Shown here one piece after another: positions 1 to 5,930 of a DNA stretch of 20,616 bases. The notes below the pieces were generated by a model, which saw nothing but the letters and a program-made list of their open reading frames with translations, searched no databases and had not been told where the DNA came from. Position 1 is the first letter of the stretch. Each line of letters begins with the position of its first letter. The position numbers and the translations under genes were made by a program. This stretch comes from CAZHTS01 sp964535315 (GTDB taxonomy: Bacteria > Chloroflexota > Anaerolineae > Anaerolineales > Anaerolineaceae): contig CAZHTS010000080.1 of the NCBI GenBank assembly GCA_964535315.1, forward strand, positions 1 to 20,616. The letters run 5' to 3'.

Positions 1-253
1 AAACATTTCTCACGCGGAGACGCGGAGGGCGCGGAGTTAATACACTTCCCACCTCTGCGTTCTCCGCGCCGCCGCATGCCCCTAAAACATTTCTCACGCG
101 GAGACGCGGAGGGCGCGGAGTTAATATACTTGTCCCCCTCTGCGTTCTCCGCGCCGCCGCATGCCCCTAAAACATTTCTCACGCGGAGACGCGGAGGGCG
201 CGGAGTTAATATACTTGTCCCCCTCTGCGTTCTCCGCGCCGCCGCATGCCCCT
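1..253. repeat. Three tandem copies of a ~85-bp GC-rich repeat
   Basis: Copies run about 1-84, 85-169 and 170-253 and are nearly identical. Copy 1 differs from the other two only in the middle (tacacttcccac against tatacttgtcccc). Each unit has a left half built of gcggag words and a right half ending ctccgcgcc, so GGCGCGGAG can pair with CTCCGCGCC and each unit can fold into a hairpin. The array may continue to the left of the window. Frames are open through it by chance, but the 85-bp period is not a multiple of three and no ribosome site precedes it, so I do not read it as coding. The same word family (acgcagagacgcaaag) returns near 20531-20550 at the other end. Confidence 0.9.
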
Positions 254-310
254 TCTTCCCCACAAAATCACAAAGAGCGTGAGATAATTCTCTCCGGAGG
301 TACCCTTTGC

Positions 311-1135
311 ATGCAAATTGCCGTAGCAACCGCAAACTTCTACTATTTACCCTTCGAACAGACCCTGGAAATCATCGCCCAGGCTGGCTATGAAGCCATC
401 GAACTGGATCTATACTGGGAACGTAAAGAATGGGGCATGGCCCAACATCTCAAGGGGCGCACGGTCGCCGAAATCATCCGCTCCGTCCGGCGTTCTGGAC
501 TGCGGGTAACCAGCATTCACGATGGCGGCGGCGTAATCGAAACCCCCGACTCCATTCAAGGGTTCATCAACCCACGCCTGAGCGAGTACCTGGACTGCCT
601 CGGTTACGCTCCGCAGTGCATCGTGTTTCACCCGCCACACATCGAAGGCCAACACGACCTGCGCTGGTGGCAAAGCATTTCCCCTCAAATCGAACATAAC
701 CTGGCCCCCTTTCGTCGCGCCGGTCTCACCCTGACCCTGGAAAACCTGCCTGTTATCACCGGTTACTCCATGCCGCTAACCGTCCCGCAAGAACTGCTCG
801 ACTTCACCGCGGATCAATCGTTGGGCGTCACTCTGGACACGACCCACTACGCCCAAAACGGCGACGACATCGTCTCGGCGGCGCAGGTCTTGAAAGGCCG
901 GGTCACGACCATTCACCTGGGCGATTACCGCCAGGGAAAAACACACGTCTTCATCGGCGACGGTGAGCTGGACTTTGCCGGCTTTTTCCGGGCGCTGGCA
1001 GGTGCGCCGCTCCAGATCGTCACCCTGGAATGCTCGGCCGGGCGCTGGGGCGAAGATTTACACGCCCTGGATCAGACCGGCATGGTCGAGCGGCTGAAGT
1101 TCGCCCGGCAGCGGGTACAATTCTGGTTGTCGTAA
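311..1135 (+). CDS. Sugar phosphate isomerase/epimerase-like TIM-barrel protein (AP endonuclease 2 superfamily)
   Basis: The 274-residue product has the fold pattern of the xylose isomerase-like/AP endonuclease family 2 barrel. Likely metal and active-site residues sit at strand ends: E144 in LTLENLP, D176 and H179 in LDTTHY, H202 in TIHLGD and E240 in TLECS. Members isomerise or epimerise sugars or inositol derivatives; the substrate cannot be told here. The start at 311 is chosen because CCGGAGGT lies about 10 bases upstream and homology-like sequence begins there; a longer frame from 161 would translate the tandem repeat. It is followed after 24 bases by the Rrf2 regulator gene, so the two may be cotranscribed. 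No functional link to the sulfur genes is evident. Family is fairly sure, function unknown. Confidence 0.82.
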   Translation: MQIAVATANFYYLPFEQTLEIIAQAGYEAIELDLYWERKEWGMAQHLKGRTVAEIIRSVRRSGLRVTSIHDGGGVIETPDSIQGFINPRLSEYLDCLGYAPQCIVFHPPHIEGQHDLRWWQSISPQIEHNLAPFRRAGLTLTLENLPVITGYSMPLTVPQELLDFTADQSLGVTLDTTHYAQNGDDIVSAAQVLKGRVTTIHLGDYRQGKTHVFIGDGELDFAGFFRALAGAPLQIVTLECSAGRWGEDLHALDQTGMVERLKFARQRVQFWLS

Positions 1136-1159
1136 ATTGACTGATGAGGGTTCCAAAGT

Positions 1160-1624
1160 ATGAAAGTATCCAAGAAATCAGATTACGCTCTGCGCGCCCT
1201 GTTCACCCTGGTGGAATGTTACGGTCAGGGCCCCGTTTCGATCCGTGAGCTTGCCCGGCGTAACCAGGCGCCCAAACGTTTCCTCGAACACATCCTGCTC
1301 GATCTGAAATCCATGGGCTGGGTGGACAGCCTGCCGGGGAAAAACGGCGGTTACTTCCTGGCAAAACCGCCCGAAGAGATCAAGATGGGCCAGATCGTCC
1401 GCCACTTCGACAACATCCTGTCGCCGATCGGCTGCGTCTCGATCTATCATTACGAACAATGCAGCCAGGAAAGCAGTTGCCGCTTTCGCCGTGTGTTCTT
1501 GCAAATTCGCAACGACACGATAGGGTTGATGGATCACGCCACGCTGGCCACCATCTACGCCGGACAGCCCGTACAATCACAAGAAGTCTTTGACGAAACC
1601 CTGATCGGCGGCGCCGGGATTTAA
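1160..1624 (+). CDS. Rrf2-family transcriptional regulator with IscR-like cysteine triad
   Basis: This 154-residue protein starts with the typical Rrf2 sequence (MKVSKKSDYALRAL), followed by a winged helix-turn-helix and the GKNGGYFLAKP wing near residues 60-70. Cys92, Cys101 and Cys107 lie where IscR has its Fe-S ligands (Cys92, Cys98, Cys104), so an Fe-S cluster is plausible, although the first spacing is three residues longer. Relatives include IscR, NsrR, RirA and the cysteine regulator CymR. An AGGG ribosome site lies upstream of the ATG. The gene ends just before the cysK promoter, and the cysK and metA promoters share a dyad whose GAC-N7-GTC core geometry is like that of IscR type 1 sites. 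I infer that it controls both sulfur operons and may sense Fe-S or sulfur status. CymR-like sensing without a cluster is the alternative. Confidence 0.9.
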   Translation: MKVSKKSDYALRALFTLVECYGQGPVSIRELARRNQAPKRFLEHILLDLKSMGWVDSLPGKNGGYFLAKPPEEIKMGQIVRHFDNILSPIGCVSIYHYEQCSQESSCRFRRVFLQIRNDTIGLMDHATLATIYAGQPVQSQEVFDETLIGGAGI

Positions 1625-1643
1625 AAAGAGCGTACCCAAACCC

Positions 1644-1673
1644 TTGACAAAAAGCGCGTCCCGGCATCATAAT
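1644..1673 (+). promoter_or_regulatory. cysK promoter
   Basis: A perfect -35 box TTGACA (1644-1649) is followed by an 18-base spacer and the -10 box CATAAT (1668-1673). Transcription would begin near 1680, giving a leader of about 240 bases before cysK. The box pair is nearly the same as that of the metA promoter. Confidence 0.82.
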
Positions 1674-1692
1674 AACGACCAGAAAAGTCGTT
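1674..1692. promoter_or_regulatory. Dyad operator overlapping the cysK transcription start
   Basis: AACGAC-N7-GTCGTT is a perfect inverted repeat placed directly after the -10 box, where a bound protein would block RNA polymerase. The metA promoter has GACGAT-N7-GTCGTA at exactly the same place. The likely ligand is the Rrf2 regulator encoded at 1160-1624. Confidence 0.68.
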
Positions 1693-1723
1693 AAAACGCT
1701 GCTTTTGAAGGGATGTTCACCTC

Positions 1724-1795
1724 ATGATTTCTTTTGCCCCCATGTGTATGTGTACAAGGCGAGAAGCCAGTCCTCCTCAGCGACGGATTGCGTAA
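1724..1795 (+). CDS. Putative cysteine leader peptide (23 codons, Met-Cys-Met-Cys)
   Basis: ATG at 1724 opens a 23-codon frame that ends with TAA at 1793-1795. Residues 7-10 are Met-Cys-Met-Cys (atg tgt atg tgt, 1742-1753), followed by an Arg- and Pro-containing tail. A GAAGGG ribosome site lies at 1707-1712; the spacing to the ATG is a little long at 11 bases. A tiny alternative frame starts at 1713 (MFTS) and overlaps this start through ATGA. The peptide itself probably has no function. Its translation would report the supply of charged tRNA-Cys, and perhaps tRNA-Met, to the attenuator downstream. Cysteine is a rare residue, so two Cys codons in 23, directly before a terminator and a cysteine synthase gene, are unlikely by chance. 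Confidence 0.7.
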   Translation: MISFAPMCMCTRREASPPQRRIA

Positions 1796-1865
1796 GCGCA
1801 AGCTGCGATTGTACCCACCCACCGGGCTCCAAACGTTCCCGCTGTAACGACGGACGGCTTCTCGC
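1759..1865 (+). promoter_or_regulatory. Antiterminator pairing in the cysK leader
   Basis: GCGAGAAGCC (1759-1768) is exactly complementary to GGCTTCTCGC (1856-1865). After one bulged A, GTCC (1770-1773) pairs with GGAC (1852-1855). Together this 14-bp helix takes up most of the terminator's left arm, so the two structures exclude each other. The left strand lies 3-12 bases behind the last Cys codon of the leader frame, as expected for ribosome-controlled attenuation. A second possible antiterminator strand, CGACGGA (1781-1787), matches the terminator's right arm and would be covered by a ribosome at the leader stop codon. Confidence 0.62.
1778..1805 (+). promoter_or_regulatory. Hairpin over the leader stop codon
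   Basis: TTGCG (1788-1792) and CGCAA (1797-1801) form a perfect stem around taag, and CAGC (1778-1781) can pair with GCTG (1802-1805) below it. The stop codon of the leader frame lies in the loop. It could act as the pause hairpin that keeps polymerase and leader ribosome in step. Confidence 0.4.
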
Positions 1866-1897
1866 ACCCCGCGAACACGCTGTCCGTCGTTTTTTTG
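1846..1897 (+). terminator. Intrinsic terminator (attenuator) before cysK
   Basis: AACGACGGACGGC (1846-1858) pairs with GCTGTCCGTCGTT (1879-1891) in a 13-bp stem with one G-U pair, closing a 20-base loop and followed by a run of T (through 1896). It lies between promoter and gene rather than after a gene, so it must work as a regulated attenuator. cysK begins 24 bases beyond the T run. Confidence 0.85.
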
Positions 1898-1920
1898 TTT
1901 TTACTCAAGGAGACATCACT

Positions 1921-2853
1921 ATGAAAATCGCAAACAATGTAACCGAGTTAGTTGGCAACACCCCGTTGGTACGCTTAAACCGCCTGACCCAAAACGCCGT
2001 GGCCGAGATCGTGGTCAAACTGGAATTCTACAACCCGGCGCACAGCGTCAAAGACCGCATCGGGGTCGCCATGATTGAAGCCGCAGAACGAGCCGGCAAG
2101 ATTGGCCCGGACACAATTATCATCGAGCCGACCAGCGGCAACACCGGCATCGCTCTGGCTATGGTGTCCGCCGCCCGCGGCTACAAGTGCGCCCTGGTCA
2201 TGCCAGACACTTTCAGCAAAGAGCGCCGCATGCTGCTGCGCGCCTACGGTGCCGAACTCATCCTCACCCCCGGCGCCGAAGGGATGGCGGGCGCCATCCG
2301 CAAGGCTGAAGAACTGGCTGCCTCCGACCCCAAATATTTCATCCCGCAGCAGTTCCAGAACCCGGCCAACCCTGAAATCCACCGCAAGACCACAGCCGAA
2401 GAAATCTGGCGCGATACCGAGGGCAAAGCCGACATCCTGGTGGCGGGTATCGGCACAGGGGGCACAATTACTGGGATCGGCGAGGTGTTCAAGGCGCGCA
2501 AACCATCCTTCCAGGTAGTAGCCGTGGAACCAGACGCTTCACCGGTGCTTTCTGGTGGGCAAAAAGGCTCGCACATGATCCAGGGCATCGGCGCCGGTTT
2601 CGTTCCAGATGTACTCAACACGCGCATCTACGACGAGATCGTGCGGGTCAAAAATGAGGACGCACTGGAAACCGCCCGCCAACTGGCGCGCCGCGAAGGG
2701 CTGCTGGTGGGTATTTCGTCCGGGGCCGCCACCTGGGCCGCCCTGCAGGTGGCGCAACGCCCCGAAAACGCCGGTAAACTGATCGTGGTTATCATTCCCT
2801 CGTTTGGCGAGCGTTACCTGAGCACGGCGCTGTTCGCCAATCTGGCGGATTGA
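1921..2853 (+). CDS. cysK: Cysteine synthase A (O-acetylserine sulfhydrylase)
   Basis: The 310-residue, full-length PLP enzyme of fold type II forms L-cysteine from O-acetyl-L-serine and sulfide in the cytoplasm. Visible signatures are NTPLVRLNR near the N-terminus, the PLP lysine K44 in HSVKDR, the substrate loop TSGNTG at 71-76, the GIGTGGT phosphate-binding loop, and GISSGA near the C-terminus. The start at 1921 follows AAGGAGA at a good distance; a frame open from 1705 runs through the regulatory leader and is not used. No serine acetyltransferase gene is adjacent. The promoter, dyad, Cys-containing leader frame and terminator in front suggest control both at initiation and by cysteine supply. 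A cystathionine beta-synthase-like role is possible but less likely at this length. Confidence 0.95.
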   Translation: MKIANNVTELVGNTPLVRLNRLTQNAVAEIVVKLEFYNPAHSVKDRIGVAMIEAAERAGKIGPDTIIIEPTSGNTGIALAMVSAARGYKCALVMPDTFSKERRMLLRAYGAELILTPGAEGMAGAIRKAEELAASDPKYFIPQQFQNPANPEIHRKTTAEEIWRDTEGKADILVAGIGTGGTITGIGEVFKARKPSFQVVAVEPDASPVLSGGQKGSHMIQGIGAGFVPDVLNTRIYDEIVRVKNEDALETARQLARREGLLVGISSGAATWAALQVAQRPENAGKLIVVIIPSFGERYLSTALFANLAD

Positions 2854-2931
2854 AATACGGGATGCACACGCTGAAGGAGAAGCGGTTTGAAGCGCCCCAC
2901 GCCCCTGCCGCAACGCATCCCAAATTAACTC

Positions 2932-2960
2932 TTGACAAATATGGCGAAGCGCTGCATAAT
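2932..2960 (+). promoter_or_regulatory. metA-metY promoter
   Basis: TTGACA (2932-2937), a 17-base spacer and CATAAT (2955-2960) form a near-consensus housekeeping promoter. Transcription would begin near 2967, giving a leader of about 280 bases. Between the end of cysK and this promoter I see only a weak 7-bp inverted repeat (GGGATGC at 2859, GCATCCC at 2915). Confidence 0.82.
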
Positions 2961-2979
2961 GACGATTGTATAAGTCGTA
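2961..2979. promoter_or_regulatory. Dyad operator at the metA transcription start
   Basis: GACGAT-N7-GTCGTA lies directly after the -10 box. It shares the core ACGA, the 7-base spacing and the half-site AAGTCGT with the cysK site at 1674-1692. The inner dyad ACGA/TCGT is perfect. Likely bound by the Rrf2 regulator. Confidence 0.65.
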
Positions 2980-3011
2980 TATAGTTCAAGCAAACGATAC
3001 AGGATTTTCTG

Positions 3012-3131
3012 ATGAATTCCAACCCGTCCACCCCAACACACGCTCAAACGGCCCTACAGACCAAACTGATGGGCATGATGGTGATGGCCATGTGCAATCC
3101 AATCCGGAGGGCAGCGGAGGGTTGGGTCTAA
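3012..3131 (+). CDS. Putative methionine leader peptide (39 codons, Met cluster)
   Basis: ATG at 3012 follows an AGGA ribosome site (3001-3004) at a normal spacing of seven bases and opens a 39-codon frame that stops with TAA at 3129-3131. Residues 20-28 read MGMMVMAMC: five Met codons (at 3069, 3075, 3078, 3084 and 3090), then a Cys codon (3093). The first part is rich in Ser, Thr, Pro and Gln, the end is basic, then WV. The frame lies within the untranslated leader of metA, just before an antiterminator strand and a terminator. I read it as the sensing peptide of a methionine attenuator. Slow decoding of Met codons would stall the ribosome just before position 3107. The Cys codon at the end of the cluster may add a response to cysteine. 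Confidence 0.75.
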   Translation: MNSNPSTPTHAQTALQTKLMGMMVMAMCNPIRRAAEGWV

Positions 3132-3174
3132 TCAGACGCATCCATCCCCCAGAGATAGGACTCGGGCTGCCCTC
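3107..3174 (+). promoter_or_regulatory. Antiterminator pairing in the metA leader
   Basis: GAGGGCAGC (3107-3115) is perfectly complementary to GCTGCCCTC (3166-3174), which contains part of the terminator's left arm and loop. The helix and the terminator cannot coexist. The left strand begins 14 bases after the start of the last control codon (Cys, 3093), the distance at which a stalled ribosome would leave it free. A ribosome at the stop codon (3129) would cover at least part of it. Confidence 0.68.
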
Positions 3175-3194
3175 ACCGGCGGCCCGAGTCTTTT
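3159..3194 (+). terminator. Intrinsic terminator (attenuator) before metA
   Basis: GACTCGGGCTGCC (3159-3171) pairs with GGCGGCCCGAGTC (3178-3190): 13 bp with one G-U pair and a six-base loop, followed by TTTTATT. As with cysK, it sits between promoter and gene, so it serves as an attenuator. metA starts 54 bases further on. Confidence 0.85.
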
Positions 3195-3248
3195 ATTAAC
3201 TCGCATATAGAATCCACTGCTTACCAACCGATTTTCAAGGAGGCTGAA

Positions 3249-4187
3249 ATGCCCATCAAAATCCCCGACCGGCTCCCCGCCCGGCAAATCCTGACCGCCG
3301 AAAACATCTTCGTGATGGACGAAGAGCGCGCCAGCCACCAGGACATTCGCCCCCTTCAGGTCGCGATCCTCAACCTGATGCCGACCAAAATTGCAACCGA
3401 GACCCAACTCCTGCGGCTGCTGGGAAATACGCCCCTCCAGGTAGAAATCACCCTGCTACGCACCCGTTCGCACCAGAGCAAAAACACCCCCGAAGAACAC
3501 CTGGCAGCGTTCTACCGTACATTTGACCAACTTCGCCACCTGAAATTTGATGCGCTCATCATCACCGGCGCCCCGGTCGAACATTTGCCCTTTGAGCAAG
3601 TAGATTACTGGGAAGAACTGAAGGAAATCATGGATTGGGGCCTGCGCAATGTATTTTCCCTGCTCTACATCTGCTGGGGCGCCCAGGCCGCTCTCTACCA
3701 CCAGTTTGGCATATCCAAATACCCCCTCGCCGAAAAACAATTCGGCATCTTCTCGCACCGCGTAGTTGCGAAAAACGTGCGTCTGCTGCGCGGTTTTGAC
3801 GATACTTTCTACGCCCCCCACTCACGCCATACCGAAATCCGCAGCGCCGACATCGAACGGGTGCCGCAATTGAAAATCCTGGCCGAATCGGATCAGGCCG
3901 GCGTATACATCATCGCCACCCGGGACGGCCGGCAAATCTTTGTCACCGGGCATGCAGAATACGATCCACTGACTCTAAAGAAAGAATACGATCGGGACAT
4001 AGCCGCCGGTCTACCGATTACTCTCCCTGTAAATTATTACCCCGACAAAGATCCAAACCAGGCGCCGCTCGTGCGCTGGCGCGCACACGCCCATCTCCTG
4101 TTTGCCAACTGGATCAATTACTACGTTTATCAGGAAACTCCATACGACCTGAAACAATTCACCCGTTTTGCCCCCTTCGGGCTCTGA
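3249..4187 (+). CDS. metA: Homoserine O-acetyltransferase, MetA type (MetAA)
   Basis: The 312-residue protein is a full-length MetA-family acyltransferase, the first committed enzyme of methionine synthesis. The catalytic triad is in the expected places: Cys142 in YICWGAQ, His235 and Glu237 in TGHAEYD. The residue at position 111, in GAPVEH, is glutamate. In this family Glu111 goes with acetyl-CoA use and Gly111 with succinyl-CoA use, so I call it an acetyltransferase although the family is often named succinyltransferase. This agrees with the O-acetylhomoserine-using MetY encoded next. The start at 3249 follows a strong AAGGAGG site. The gene shares a promoter and attenuator with metY, which begins 136 bases downstream. 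Confidence 0.95.
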   Translation: MPIKIPDRLPARQILTAENIFVMDEERASHQDIRPLQVAILNLMPTKIATETQLLRLLGNTPLQVEITLLRTRSHQSKNTPEEHLAAFYRTFDQLRHLKFDALIITGAPVEHLPFEQVDYWEELKEIMDWGLRNVFSLLYICWGAQAALYHQFGISKYPLAEKQFGIFSHRVVAKNVRLLRGFDDTFYAPHSRHTEIRSADIERVPQLKILAESDQAGVYIIATRDGRQIFVTGHAEYDPLTLKKEYDRDIAAGLPITLPVNYYPDKDPNQAPLVRWRAHAHLLFANWINYYVYQETPYDLKQFTRFAPFGL

Positions 4188-4209
4188 AAACAGAAAAGGA
4201 GAAACCCGT

Positions 4210-4242
4210 ATGCCCTTATGGCTCTGTCCCACCCGTAATTGA
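4210..4242 (+). CDS. Possible 10-codon mini-ORF between metA and metY
   Basis: ATG at 4210 lies eight bases after AAAGGAG and opens a frame reading MPLWLCPTRN before TGA. The ribosome site is as good as those of the real genes nearby, and there is no other use for it, since metY has its own site. It holds one Cys codon. No terminator follows, so it is not a copy of the two attenuators. It may only help ribosomes across the 136-base gap, or be chance. Confidence 0.25.
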   Translation: MPLWLCPTRN

Positions 4243-4323
4243 ACAATATCTTGCACCTCCGCAAAAGCGTGCCCAACTTTCTTCCAATCATTTTCAATTT
4301 CTCAAAAAAAGGAATCCAATCTC

Positions 4324-5616
<1,293 letters not shown>

Positions 5617-5630
5617 ACGAGTGTTATATA

Positions 5631-5694
5631 TTTCTGGTTCCCCCCCGTTCGGTGAGGGGAACCAGAAACTTCGAAAGATGCGGAAAGTTTCTGG
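5631..5694 (+). terminator. Two mutually exclusive hairpins after metY
   Basis: TTTCTGGTTCCCC (5631-5643) and GGGGAACCAGAAA (5656-5668) form a perfect 13-bp stem with a 12-base loop. The same right arm can instead pair onward, CCAGAAACTT (5662-5671) with AAGTTTCTGG (5685-5694), a perfect 10-bp stem. No T run follows either, so this is not a standard intrinsic terminator. It may stabilise the 3' end of the mRNA or be a Rho- or factor-dependent end. The rest of 5617-5930 has no supported gene. Confidence 0.5.
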
Positions 5695-5827
5695 CCTCGA
5701 TGGAGATGCGCGAATGCCTGTACAGTAAGCAGGGCGACCGCGAGACAGACGCCGCCCTGCATGCAGCAAATCTACCCGCCGCTGCCATTGCAGGCCGTAC
5801 GCCAGTTTTAGGCTTTCCCGCCGGGGT

Positions 5828-5870
5828 GTGAAAAACTTCTCACAGAGGCTGAGAAAAACTTCCTTGTGAC
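5828..5870. repeat. Direct repeat GAAAAACTTC upstream of the phosphotransferase pair
   Basis: GAAAAACTTC occurs at 5830-5839 and again at 5853-5862, 23 bp apart, about two helical turns. The first copy is bracketed by GTGTGA and TCACA, the second is followed by TTGTGAC. This is the AT-richest stretch in the gap and could be an activator or repressor site for the genes from 5931; no clear -35/-10 pair is visible. Confidence 0.4.
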
Positions 5871-5930
5871 GGGCGGTTGTCCGCCGTAGGATGGAGATGG
5901 AAAGATCACTTCATCTCAGGAGGAGCCGCC

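Noticed and set aside
1..253. CRISPR array
   Set aside because: Repeats abut with no unique spacers, the unit is too long and no cas gene is present.
76..310. Open frames through the tandem repeat, including an N-terminal extension of the TIM-barrel gene from 161
   Set aside because: The frame is repeat sequence with a period that shifts frame; the start at 311 has a clear ribosome site and family-like N-terminus.
1705..1920. N-terminal extension of cysK through the leader
   Set aside because: It would translate the terminator, and normal CysK starts at 1921 with AAGGAGA.
1680..3248. T-box or SAM riboswitch in the sulfur leaders
   Set aside because: No T-box TGGNACCGCG-type sequence and no SAM-I core could be found; the Cys/Met leader frames explain the terminators better.
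5815..5890. TPP-riboswitch-like words (GGGGTG and GGCTGAGA)
   Set aside because: The following conserved ACC and CCTGAT-type segments and the closing stem are missing, and the gene downstream is not a thiamine gene.
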